From the NCBI GenBank assembly GCA_019614645.1, contig JABWDB010000001.1, positions 18,951,501 through 19,015,500 on the forward strand: a stretch of DNA of 64,000 bases. The letters are read 5' to 3'. Below are positions 40,940-50,900 of the stretch, piece after piece. The stretch's first letter is position 1; each line of letters starts with the position of its first letter. Position numbers and translations under genes: made by a program. Below the pieces are notes generated by a model. That model was not told where the DNA came from and made no database searches. It saw only the letters and a list, made by a program, of their open reading frames with translations. This stretch comes from Stratiolaelaps scimitus. Taxonomy: Eukaryota > Arthropoda > Arachnida > Mesostigmata > Laelapidae.

Positions 40940-42110
40940 CGAGACCAAAAGATATAACTATTGTTACTTTTTTTCAAGGCGATAGGTGAACGTACCCGGA
41001 CTGCTTACTATCGTCCCATATCCCTGGTCGATTGCATAACGAAGGAGCTCGAGCAGTTGGTAGTTTGCAAACTAGAGAGGCACCTTGAAAGTGACAACGT
41101 TTTCGTTCGTAATCAGTTCGCCTTTCACAGGTTGCGATCAACTTGCCTTGACTCATCTGTGGCAGGAGGTCTCCAATGCAGTGGCAAGAAAACAGGTCTG
41201 TCTCGGGGTGCTTCTGGATGTAGCAGGCGCCGATAACTGCCTAAAAAATCACGTTGTCTTCGTGCAAATGCTGCAATGTCTAGGTTGCAGGCCAAACACC
41301 ATTGACTGGTTTATGCCGTACCTTTTGGTAAGGCGGCACACGGCAAGGATAGGTATTTGGGCCTTACATGTTCATAATTTCCATAAAATTAATTCTGCTA
41401 ACGTTCTTGACAAAGGGCGCGTACATAAAGACCGCATATGTGGACGATTTGGCCACGTTGTTATTTCGCCTTAATCCTGCTAAGATAGCCCAAGATGATG
41501 CCCGCTCTACTCTTTTACATGTCGAAGTCGTCATTGACACGCTCAACGCATTTCGTCGAACTAGCAATACCAATACAGTGTGACTAGTAGTATTTCGCTT
41601 GGCACAGAGAGTTGTCGACGCACTGGAGATAGTACCCGGTGGTATTTGGCTTTGTCCTTCGCAGCTTACTAAATATCTGGGGCTAACCCTTCAGGAGACG
41701 ATAATGAATGGTGTGTTAGCTTGTCAGTCCTAAATCAGAGTACTATGCAATCATCGCTGCTCGAAGGAGGCTTACGGAGCTTGCTGTCCCGTCTGTTTGG
41801 TGTATAAGTCGCTGAGTCATCCAATGTTATGATATGCGGTTTCAATATGGGTAGGTGGCTGTCGGGGTGCATCTCGCAGTGCTCAAATCATTTGAAACGG
41901 TTCCGTGAGTGCCATCTCTGTTAGATGCCACATAGTCTCGGTTGATGACCTCTTCACCTCGTCCGAATTGCTCACAACCGAAAATACGTATAGGATACGT
42001 CTCTAGTGTCCTGCTTGCTTTTCAATTGTCAAAGTCTAGAATTCCCCATTTGATGCCGGCATCGTTAGCCGCTCTAACCGTCTCACGACCAGGTTCGAAA
42101 TACTGTTTCT
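40940..42110 (+). pseudogene. Decayed non-LTR (LINE) reverse transcriptase
   Basis: Reverse-transcriptase blocks appear in the family order but in shifting frames. YYRPISLVDCITKELEQLV and then VRNQFAFHRLRST lie at about 41005-41145 (first frame). A second frame gives LALTHLWQEVSNAVARKQVC, GVLLDVAGADN, LQCLGCRPNTIDWF at 41135-41320. A third has the catalytic-motif variant AYVDDLATLL near 41434-41463 and TKYLGLTL near 41668. A thumb-like PML*YAVSIWVGG follows near 41820. At least two frameshifts and several stops break it, so it is inactive. The motif style suggests the R1/Jockey/I group; the exact clade is not resolved. Confidence 0.85.
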
Positions 42111-42349
42111 AACGAATCACGTAGACTACTCTTGTCCACGAGTTGCCTTTGCACTGGGGCTCCCTCCCTCCCTCCGGGACCCCTCGTGAAATTCGATCAC
42201 TCACCTCAGTGAGTTAGCTTATTCCAAGAGACAACCACGGTACATGTTAACAAAATGTAAACGTTAAATGGCGATGCACAATAATGTGTCAATAAGCATT
42301 CGAACCGAGATGTTTTATTCTATAATGTGACCATCTTTGCGCCATTATT
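42111..42349. other. No gene seen
   Basis: Short CCCT repeats near 42163-42175, otherwise unique sequence between the LINE and SINE tails. Confidence 0.4.
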
Positions 42350-42412
42350 TTTGACGCGAACTTAAGCATTATCACAGCTGGAGTTCACTCATTAAATCCC
42401 AGTTTTGTTTTG
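42350..42412 (+). mobile_element. Headless family 1 SINE tail
   Basis: GCGAACTTAAGCATTATCAC, then AGCTGGAGTTCACTCATTAA, match the family 1 tail. The GCTGGAGTTC block is shared with the copy at 12.05 kb. No tRNA-like head precedes it. Confidence 0.6.
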
Positions 42413-42497
42413 GCCACGCAGATGTCTCTATGCACATGTGCTTATCGCTCTGTCTATAGGAACGAATCCAGGCTGTTGGTGCACTTATTATATTCTC

Positions 42498-42540
42498 TGG
42501 AAGAACTTAAGCGTTAACTATACTGCAGTCCCGTAAATAT
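42498..42540 (+). mobile_element. Headless family 1 SINE tail, short
   Basis: GGAAGAACTTAAGCGTTAAC followed by ACTGCAGTCCCG matches the family tail consensus. It is the second tail within 150 bp. Confidence 0.55.
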
Positions 42541-42722
42541 ATTGGGGTTGTCGTATTGTTCCCGTACCACCCTATACCATTTAGGTTTCGTTAGCTTGTC
42601 AAAGGGCTGATCCTCGCCCGTCTACAAAACGGTAGCAAGATTGAATGAGCTGTACATTATTTCTACATACCTACATAATAGTCATTTTCGATATTCGCGC
42701 AAAACGCTCACATCCTCATATC

Positions 42723-42725
<3 letters not shown>

Positions 42726-42758
<33 letters not shown>
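42726..42758. repeat. (AT)n microsatellite
   Basis: About 33 bp of TA repeat, 40 bp upstream of the perfect hairpin. Confidence 0.93.
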
Positions 42759-42761
<3 letters not shown>

Positions 42762-42798
42762 GATTTCCAAATAAACACCATCAGTTCATCAGTCGTGT

Positions 42799-42840
42799 GT
42801 CATCGATATGCTGCTAGTGAAATAGCAGCATATCGATGAC
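42799..42840. other. Perfect 17-bp inverted repeat (hairpin) with 8-nt loop
   Basis: Arms 42799-42815 and 42824-42840 are exact reverse complements (17 of 17). The loop is AGTGAAAT. Pairing stops at a T-T mismatch outside the arms. It is not composed of a simple repeat. It could be a structured RNA element, a cruciform or a remnant of a palindromic insertion; at 42 nt it is short for a typical miRNA precursor. Confidence 0.9.
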
Positions 42841-42959
42841 TAGCGATCGGTGTCCTGTGGCTGTCATCATAGTTACTGCATCGTACACATATCATCGAAG
42901 CGGTAGCAGTCCACGTAGCAATGTGACTATCTATGTAATGTGTTCTCATGCAGCTATTT

Positions 42960-44290
42960 CCGGACAGTGTAGTAGCCAAACTGTCTCTTGCAGCGTTCCT
43001 CTTCGAGGCTTCTGCCACGGAGCGGATCAGCGGCAAGCCACACAACGAATGAAATGGCAATCGAGAAGGTAAAGGACGAACGCACCGAAGCACCACCTCC
43101 GTCTCTCCTATCTCTCCTTCACTCAGCTTTACTAAGCAACAACAACAACAACAACGCCAGCTGTAGCAGCAGCAGCAGCTGCCCCACCACCGCCACCACC
43201 ATCGACACGAACTGCAGTAACAACAACAGCAGCAGCAGCAGCAACAACAACGATGAGAGGATCCCAATGGCAAGAAAAGGCAGTTAGCCAGCAGCAGCAG
43301 CAGCAGCATTTGTGCTATGGCATCCTCTTCAAGACCTCCATCCATGATGATGCTTTTCGTATGATCCGGCCATCGTTATTCGTTCGTAGTCGCCGCCGTC
43401 GACTCTCTCACTGACTCGCTCGTTCGTTCGACGACCATTAAGCTGCGTAATATGTTATATAACGTTGTGTCGCCGGCGGCGGCGGCTGCTTCGCTTGTAG
43501 CTGCTTTGTAGCAGAAACAGCGGCAGCAGCAGCAGCACCACTATCACACCAGAGTTATCCAACACCATTACCCCATGCTGCTGCTGCTGTCGCCTCTGTG
43601 TAGTAGTTGTAGTAGGCTCTCTATCCTGTGTGCTTGCTGTCTCTAGTATCTATCTATCTATCCCTGTATGTGCGTGTGTGTGTGTATATATGAGCGTGTG
43701 TATTGTCGATGTTGTCTGGCGTTGTGCGTTCGCATCCGGCATGGAAGAGGAAGAGACTTGAACGACCTTCATCCGAGGTCGTCCGTCGCAGATCGCTCCG
43801 CGCTGTAGCTGCTCCGCCCGGCGGCGTCCGCGCTGCCACAGCGACAGCAACAACGGCGACGACGCCGCCGCCGCCGACGATAGCAGCGTTCGTCGCTACA
43901 GTGGTAGCAGCACTGCTGATGTTGACTGTTACCGAACCAACGGCAGAAACACAGCCGCACACAGCCAGACGCACACGCACACACAGCAGTATCAAGCGGA
44001 ATGCTAGCAAGCAGCAGCAGCAACAACAACAACAGCAAGCCTGCACCATCGGCACGAAGCCATAGTAGGAATAGTGGCAGCAGTACTACATCGTGGCGTT
44101 GGACAGTCACTTAGCTGCTGCTGCTGCTGCTGTTGTTGTTGATGTTGTTGCTGCTTGTGCTTCTCTGTAGCTGATGTCCGTCGTAACTTCTGCCTCTATT
44201 GCTGCCGCTACATCAGCCATCAGGACACCCCACACACACAGACACAGAGCGACACGCACTCTCACACAGACGCCACAGTACTTCAGATAT
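42960..44290. repeat. GC-rich triplet-repeat block
   Basis: CAA/CAG runs lie at 43137-43178, 43226-43250 and 43291-43309, and GGC near 43474-43487. A TATC run is at 43649-43661, GT at 43671-43685, CAG/CAA near 44012-44035, TGC at 44115-44135, and CA/CACA runs near 44228-44247. Frames up to 181 codons overlap on both strands. Confidence 0.55.
43709..44065 (+). CDS. Unidentified open frame with a hydrophobic stretch and Gln run
   Basis: An ATG at 43709 opens 118 codons to a stop at 44063-44065. The N-terminus is basic (AWKRKRLERPSSEVVRRRS). A Thr/Pro stretch leads to the hydrophobic IAAFVATVVAALLMLTV, then a Ser/Thr/Arg region and a poly-Gln run from CAG/CAA repeats. It could encode a membrane-anchored protein, but comparable frames on the minus strand (43654-44055) share the same DNA, so coding is not established. 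Confidence 0.17.
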   Translation: MLSGVVRSHPAWKRKRLERPSSEVVRRRSLRAVAAPPGGVRAATATATTATTPPPPTIAAFVATVVAALLMLTVTEPTAETQPHTARRTRTHSSIKRNASKQQQQQQQQQACTIGTKP

Positions 44291-44864
44291 TCAGTCATCG
44301 TTGTCACCATCGCCGTCGCGCTCTTGCCACAAACAATGATCACATCCTTTTTTTTCTATTTCTATTTTTCATCCACCATACGATCATCCGTTCCTATATA
44401 GCCTCGTCTTTCTTATGTCAGCCTCCATCCACTGTTGTTGCATTTCTGCTTTATTGCCCTAGTCGATCGCGTAGAGCCAGTACTCTCAACATGAATAGCA
44501 AAATAAATCTAGAAACAAAACAGTGGCATTTTGTGAAAATGAGGTGCGGATAAGAAGCTCGTCCATGCCGGGTACTCCGTACGACGATTATACAGATATG
44601 TAGACTAGCTTCGCATGAACTTCGAGTTGCGGTCGTATTCATACCTCGAACGTTTGGTATATTGGGTGTATAATAAAAAAAATAAATTGTGCGCTTGTTT
44701 TGGCTAGATGAGCTTGGGCCACGATGAGCTATGATCCAGGACTTCCTAACCTGCATCTGGTATTTGAGCTTCATTTTGAGGATCACATCTGTAGTGACAA
44801 GTGTAACCACATTTAAATATATTATATATATATATATGGACAAAAGCTTTTGTCGTAATAGACT

Positions 44865-44898
<34 letters not shown>

Positions 44899-45078
44899 TA
44901 CAATTAAATCCAAAAAATCAATGAAAGCACATACGAGTGTTCTAATAAATTGTACTGTCTTGGCCACAACACTTCAATGCGACAACTCACCTCTGCTATG
45001 CTGGATGTCCGTTATGTCTAGTGCGAGTTGTGACCCTTCCAAAATAACCATTAGCGGCAAACGGAACAATAGCGAAGG
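44291..45078. other. No gene confirmed; AT-rich with microsatellites and opposed splice-like signals
   Basis: TA arrays lie at 44824-44838 and 44867-44895. A plus-strand GAAG|GTAAGT donor-like site is at 45078, and a minus-strand AGAG|GTGAGT at about 44990. The neighbouring frames are short (184 nt on +, about 20 codons on -). Confidence 0.35.
44867..44895. repeat. (TA)n microsatellite
   Basis: About 29 bp of uninterrupted TA repeat. Confidence 0.93.
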
Positions 45079-45092
45079 TAAGTCTCAGCAGA

Positions 45093-45349
45093 GTACCCTC
45101 GATGGTCTAGTGGTGAGCGTCTTGGACTGCTAGACCGGAGGGACACTGGGTTCAAATCCTGTCAGACGCGTAGAATCTTTGGAGTCCTTTATCATCTTTC
45201 TTTATCTGAAGATTCTCGCCAGGTACGAGGAAAGAAGAGAATAAGCAAAGGTGGCCCCGATAGGTCCTCATAGTAAAACCTAAAGGTTAAGAGCTGAGGC
45301 CAGTCAGATAGTGGAACAGCTGAGGGTCAGCTCGAAAGACAATCCTTTT
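45093..45349 (+). mobile_element. tRNA-derived SINE, family 2, complete copy with target-site duplication
   Basis: The element of about 257 bp lies between TAAGTCTCAGCAGA (45079-45092) and TAAGTCTCAGGAGA (45350-45363), a 14-bp target-site duplication with one mismatch. The head has an A-box-like GATGGTCTAGTGGTGAGC (45101-45118) and a B-box-like GGGTTCAAATCC (45148-45159), as in tRNA-derived polymerase III promoters. The 3' third (TAGGTCCTCATAG to GGGTCAGCTCGAAA) recurs at 57.5 kb. It ends in a T-rich stretch, not poly(A). The small divergence between duplications points to a fairly recent insertion. Confidence 0.88.
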
Positions 45350-45363
45350 TAAGTCTCAGGAGA

Positions 45364-46227
45364 AGTCCTACCCACATGTTTCACTTCAACATGTGTCACA
45401 ACTTACTAGCGAGACCGCTATTGCTAAATTTGCTTATATCTAATTGAATGGTAGCGGCTCGAATGGGTTTATTTCACTGCCAAGGAGCACCAGTTCGAGC
45501 CCAGCTGTACGACATGTGCAGTTGGACCTGCCAGTTGTTGCAGGTAGAGCTGATCGCACGGGCCCGTACCACCGCGAAACCACAGGCAACAGACAAACAT
45601 TCGATAGCATCGGCCTTCTCTCCATTTTCAATTTTGTTCGCACGCTGCAAGGTCACAACTGCTGATTTCAATTTCGAGAACACGGATTCACTGTCTATTT
45701 CCCCGCGCTGGATGGTCCGAGATTCTCACGTCTCGGCAAAAAGCAACATTGAGTATTCTCTCCTGAGCTGTATATGTATGTATGCCGCGTCGGGTCAAAG
45801 TGGATGTCGAAAAAGAGATGATATGTTTGGTGAGTCTTGAAATTCTAATCCATGTCACGTCGCCGTCCGGTGCTAGGCAACACATCTCGTACATGTAGTT
45901 GCCCTCAGGAGACATACGATAGGACATGAATGCTATATTGAGCTCCCATATTTGGGTTGTACCTCGAAACAGTGCAAGGGGATGGTCCGAGCTGGCGTGC
46001 ATCGTGACCATAGGCTTGCAAGATTAATACGATTGATCCTTCATTTTCACACAGGTATCGCCTTTTACACACGCCGGCCGTAAGGTATTCGAAATAGTTC
46101 ACCTGGTTCTCGCCGCGCCACGAGCAATGTCCCAGCGGGGGGGGGGGGAGTGAGTTACAATTACAGCCATTACAAAATGCTGAAAAAATATAGTTCAGTG
46201 TATAACGTCTTTGTCATATGATTGATT
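45364..46227. other. No gene confirmed; one protein-like minus frame
   Basis: A minus frame at 45688-46011 (107 codons) includes TQIWELNIAFMSYRMSPEGN and then YMYEMCCLAPDGDVTWIRIS, which is strikingly varied. An acceptor-like TTTCGAG precedes 45962, but I find no good donor and no family. A G-run of 12 lies at 46137-46148. Confidence 0.3.
45438..45515 (+). mobile_element. Possible tRNA-like head of another SINE
   Basis: GAATGGTAGCGGCTCGAATG and the B-box-like AGTTCGAGCCC (45492-45502) have the spacing of a tRNA-derived promoter. I found no second copy in this window and no duplication, so this is tentative. Confidence 0.3.
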
Positions 46228-46242
46228 GTGAGACTCAACCAT

Positions 46243-46428
46243 TTTTCCGGGCTGGCTCTCAGACAACATTTAACGTCAACGGTACTGCTTTTCAGCATAG
46301 TTTCATAAGACGGACCGCTTGAAAATGCAAATGTGCAACGGTGGGGATCAAACCCGCGCATCTACGTGTCTTGTCCTCCGATTGCAAGGCGCACACGAAT
46401 GCACCACCAGGCCACCCCGCGGCTCGAC
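46243..46428 (-). mobile_element. tRNA-derived SINE, family 3, copy with target-site duplication
   Basis: Direct repeats GTGAGACTCAACCAT (46228-46242) and GTGAGACTCAAACCAT (46429-46444) bound 186 bp. On the minus strand the head shows an A-box-like GTGGCCTGGTGGTGC and a B-box-like GGTTTGATCCCC. The body includes CCGTTGCACATTTGCATTTT and GTTGACGTTAAATGTTGTCT, and the end is GCCCGGAAAA. The same order occurs at 26462-26637. The duplication differs by one indel, so this copy looks younger than its sister. Confidence 0.9.
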
Positions 46429-46444
46429 GTGAGACTCAAACCAT

Positions 46445-46999
46445 CAATTTCACTTGACGTTAATTCAACTCGGTCATTTTGTCGCTATCAACCACCGTCA
46501 CATCAACCACCGTCTCATAGCGTGAGACATTTCGAGCTAATTTTAAGCGTTTTTGTTTTTTTTCTAATTAACCAGTTCGGTAATTTGAAATGAGCTCGGC
46601 GAATTGCGGAAATGCGATCATAATACTTGGTATGTTCATTCATTGCTGTTACACTGCGCCGCTCAATGACGAACTCATGTTGGTCTGTGATGTAACATAT
46701 TCGTGTCCGCATCTCCTCCGCCAAGGGACAGCTGCAGGGTTCCGACGGAGAGAGCAGATATGGCAGCTTCACAATGCAGGGAGCTGCCTATGAACGAGGG
46801 CTCGTTTTGCGAATTTATTTATTTATTGCTCATCTATTGAAAGTTTCATTTTTGATTTTATTCAATGCTGGCAATGCAGCATACACGGACGCGCGGTTCA
46901 TCGTCTACCAGCCACGTTGAGCCGCCTTGACAACTTCAACTAATCCCTCCACTCATTCACCGTTGAGATTCCATGAGCGTTCCTTCCGTCTGCCTTCCG
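46445..46999. other. No gene seen
   Basis: AT-rich unique sequence with a TTTA run near 46812-46827. Confidence 0.45.
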
Positions 47000-47560
47000 T
47001 CCCTCGTCATCGATACGCCGCGCTGAGTGTAGCGATTACGATTGATCAACTCCAGTGACCAGCACAATACCAACCGGCACAACCCACAATATTAACCTCT
47101 ACTATCGTCCGACAATCACCACTGCTACGACTGCACCATAATAATCGAAGTAGCAACGAAGAACCGAGTCGTTCAGCGATCTTCATCGGCGTTCATGCCT
47201 TCGCCGTCATTTTTGTTTTCGTCAACGATCCAATGGTTGCCGTTGCTGCTGCTGCTGCTGGTGCCGCCGCCGCTGCTGCTGGTGACGATCGCTGACGTTA
47301 TTCGCCTCTTGCGTAACTTCTACCCTACCCAATACCCCCGAGCCAATCGGCGATGGTGGTCGTGGCGGCGGCGGCGGCCGCGGCAGCAGCAGCAGTGCCT
47401 TCATCAGCACCAACGGCAGCTGCAGCTGCTTGAGCTGCATCGGCGCTAGCAGCAGTCCCACCATCAGCGTAGCAATATGAGAAGTGTTGTCATTGCTGTT
47501 CCTGTGTGAATGCTGTCGCCGCCGCCGCCGTAGGTCTTAGTACAGGATTTCATTCTTGGC
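47000..47560. repeat. GC-rich triplet-repeat block
   Basis: TGC runs lie at 47242-47261, GGC/GCA arrays at 47362-47395 and CCG at 47518-47531. The frames at 47195-47449 + and 47222-47464 - are Leu, Pro, Arg or Gln runs. Confidence 0.55.
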
Positions 47561-49850
47561 ATTTTTCATTCTTCGTCGCTACTTTCTGCCTCTTGTTTCT
47601 TTCCCTCCGATTTTTCCTCTCTGTTTTTTTTTTCTCTATCCTTTGCTTCCGAGTTTTGGCCCGCCAGCGATCCATGCTACTCATGACGAATAGCAAGGGC
47701 CCAACAGACCGTCGTCTGACGATGGGGTACCATGTCTCCGGCTTGTCGGCTTCAAGGAAACGGTGCGCGATGCGTGTGTGGTCGGATGGAGTCTACTCCT
47801 CGTAGTCAATCGTGAATGAAGCGAGCCGGCGACATTCATTAGCGTCCGTCTTACGATGACACGTACGAATCATTGGGGAGCTGATTTTTATTCCTAGTCT
47901 AGTTGTAATGGCGAGACACTCGGGGATACCCAGTGTACCACGTAAAATGTCTAGGCCAACTATGACGAAGAAGACGATTGTTGTCGTCATCGTTGATGAT
48001 TGTTGCCGTTACGAAATGACAATGAGAGAAAGGAAATCAAACGGACCCGTTGTAGAGATTGCCTTTATTCCAGCAGCAATCCGGCCCCGGCTGTGTTGGG
48101 CTTACCCCTCTTTTCAAGTTCAAGTTCAGCTAATATAACCGTTTGCTCGTTGGCTTGCTACGGCTGGTGGCATTGGCGCTGGCCGCGGCTGAACGAGCGG
48201 GCTGGCTCATTCTTTCTCGTGCGTGGAGACATTGAATGTATCTGTTTGTCTGTCATACGATTCAAACACCTTCGAACGGCGGCGGTTGCTGCATTAATAT
48301 AATACAATAATTATATAATGTATATATATATATATATATAATGGTTCACATCGTATATATAATAGAAACACTATAAATGTAACCCATAATCAGGGAAAAG
48401 GTAAAGGTTTATATTGGTTTATTAGAGGAACTGCACTTACCACGGGGGAAATGGTAACATATTACAGCTAACTACAAAAGATCCATTCGTGTAGATCCCA
48501 TATAATAATAATAATACAAGAGTTAAGCTCAAGGATAAGACAAGTGAAGTGACTTTTTGCCCAGGAACAGCTGTTGTCAGATTTGCTGCTGATTCTGCCG
48601 GTGTACTAATTGATGCTAGTGCTGACCTCGTTAGATAGGTAGTTCCCACTACGGCGTTCCCTCTGGCCTTCGTTTGAGCCGAACCAACGTGTATATAAAT
48701 GTTTGTGGATTTGAATAAACCGATATGAATTCTATTCTAAGAGAGAACTGATGGACGCGATAAACAGTGACAATAGGAAACTTGTCCACCGTATAAATAC
48801 ATTTATGCGAATACTTTGTTTCACCCAAGACAGACGTATACTTGTATACGTAGTTGAGAAAGAATATACTAGAATAGATTTTTACCACAGCTCGTTACGG
48901 GCATCTCATAACCATGTGTGATGGCTGATCCGAACCTTCCTGAATTTCGGCTCTACAATGAGAGATGTTTATTTAATCGTTCAAAATATTTTTGACCACA
49001 CTTGTACAAGTGGCATCTCCCCTAGGATATGATGATACAGAATGTTCGTCACAATTTTCGTTGCTACTTCGAGAGGCATTTTCGAAATTCGGAGCTTATC
49101 ATAGTTAGCTACCCGTGCACCTGCGCGTTGCCTGCTGCTGCGACTCTTGCACGAGTTTTTTGGCCAGGTGAAATCTTCTGCTTTTCATGTTTTGTTGGAG
49201 TAGAACGAGGAGTTCTGGCCTCGTTTACCTCTGACAGGACGGACTCTGACGGTCTTCCTCGGATTTCGTTAGAACCACAGTACGAGGAGAAAACATGTTG
49301 TAGCATCGGCAGGTAATTTTTCTCTCATTTATTCGTAGGTCTCGTCGGCTAGCGACCTAGAAGGTTGCCCGGAGCAAGGGGCCACTTCGATGTTCTACGG
49401 GCTGTCCTGGAAACGATCATATTGTTGAAAATGACTTGGCTATTATTCATATTGATATCAGTCCGATGGAGCTGAAATTCGTGCCGCGCGTTACCAATAA
49501 ATATGTAGCTCGTTCGACAGAAAACGAACCCAACAAGAATATATCAATTAGTCTAGCTCCAAATGCAGAAAATCTGGTTTTGGGATCAATCCTTATTATT
49601 ATTATCTTTTTTTTCATATCAATTCTCATTGATGAGGATTGACGAATCTACGGAAACCATCTGCTTCATCGAACTCTCGCACGAGAGTCCTTCCTCTAGT
49701 CCACTACAATCACCAGTTGTCCCTGGCTGGACCGTGCAGCCTTTTCCTTCATATTCGCTTTTGTACGGCATCGATTTCGCAGTCAGGCAGCTTCAGCTCC
49801 AATCAGGCAGACCAACGGCACGCAGGCCGTGCGCGGCGAGAAATCGAGGC
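47561..49850. other. No gene confirmed
   Basis: A T/CT-rich stretch lies near 47600-47640, a TA array at 48321-48340 and an ATA run near 48502-48518. Frames such as 49029-49316 + are varied, but their splice-like borders give incompatible phases, so I do not call an exon. Confidence 0.4.
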
Positions 49851-50900
49851 AACTGCAGCGACATACGATCTAGTAACAACTTGATGTTGTCATCGATACT
49901 ATCAATCCGGAGGTAGAGAACGACCGAATGAAACTCCGCCGGACATCGCCAGCAGCAGCAGCAGCAGCAAGGCAGGAAGCCGCAGCAGCGGCGGGCCGGG
50001 ACAAAAGCGAATTTCCAGCAGCTCGTCGTAACGAAACTGCGTCTTCAGCATCTGGCGGCAGCAGCAGCAGGGATTCTAAGCAGCCGATCATCAAAACACC
50101 GGCACAGCACGATCAGATGATTCCGTGGTGCGGTCGTACACGCAAGCGAACAAACACAGATATATACGTATACATAAACAGACACACACAGACATATGTG
50201 CACACGATACTCGCGAGTCATTCGATCGCCACGGCGATTTTCAGTAACTCCAGCGGCTACCATCCAATCCCGAGGCGTCTGCAGCAGTGGAAGGTAAGTA
50301 AATGTTACCAATGTCCCGGCGGGAGGCGGGGAGGTGGGGTGCTGCTGGTGGCGATAGGAATTCTGTAACCCCTTTGTATAATATCAGCGTGCACTGGCGG
50401 CGGTGTTGTTTTGCTGCGCGTGTCGATAGTGTATAGCGTATAACACGCATATGCGCGTACAGAAAATACGGAGGTATCCAGCAACACGGATACACGAGCG
50501 GGCAAACGAACGAATGAGTCAATGCTGAGAGCCCTCGCGCGCGTTATCGCCGACGGCCAGAATCGACGGCGGTCGAATTTGTGCCATCGACGAACAGCGG
50601 ACGCCAGGCGACCTCAACGGCTATATAATCATTATATAACAGCAAATGCAATCGAGCTACGGCGGATGTCTGCTGTGCCTCCGCGCAACGACGGTATATC
50701 TACCGTATATATATATATATATATATATTGTGTATTCTAAGCCTAGATGTATCAATCGACAACTGTCCGCGATGGCTCGCTGTCGCCCCGTCTATTCGCG
50801 GCTTGCATCTAGCAGCACCCAGTGGGTGCTGCTGCGGCCGCTGCTGGTGCTGCCGGTATCATTAAGAATCACACACGCGAGAGAGAGAGAGAGAGAGAGA
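49851..50900. repeat. GC-rich block with triplet repeats and a palindrome
   Basis: A CAG array lies at 49950-49971 with further CAG runs near 50053-50069. A TA array is at 50706-50729, a 23-nt near-palindrome at 50811-50833 and a GA run at 50880-50901. Confidence 0.55.
49928..50293 (+). CDS. Candidate first coding exon ending at a strong donor site
   Basis: An ATG at 49928, with an in-frame TAA upstream at 49874-49876, opens exactly 122 codons to GAAG|GTAAGTAA at 50294, a near-ideal splice donor in phase 0. The product starts MKLRRTSPAAAAAARQEAAA with Ala runs from CAG repeats. A varied region follows, including NETASSASGGSSSRDSKQP and HDQMIPWCGRTRKRTN, ending RRLQQWK. No domain is visible; it resembles the disordered N-terminus of an animal regulatory protein. 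A 5' untranslated exon is an alternative. Confidence 0.3.

Noticed and set aside
43137..43310. CRISPR-like array in the CAG/CAA repeats
   Set aside because: Units are plain trinucleotide microsatellites without unique spacers, and the DNA is eukaryotic.
45097..45175. tRNA gene
   Set aside because: It is the head of an element bounded by target-site duplications 257 bp apart, not a free-standing tRNA.
48649..48888. Minus-strand membrane-like frame of 79 codons
   Set aside because: Residues are varied, but there is no splice border, domain or repeat support; AT-rich DNA readily gives Tyr/Ile/Phe-rich frames.
49029..49340. Two-exon gene using donors at 49168 or 49312 and the acceptor at 49338
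   Set aside because: One intron would be only 27 bp, and the other leaves the downstream frame hitting a stop at once.
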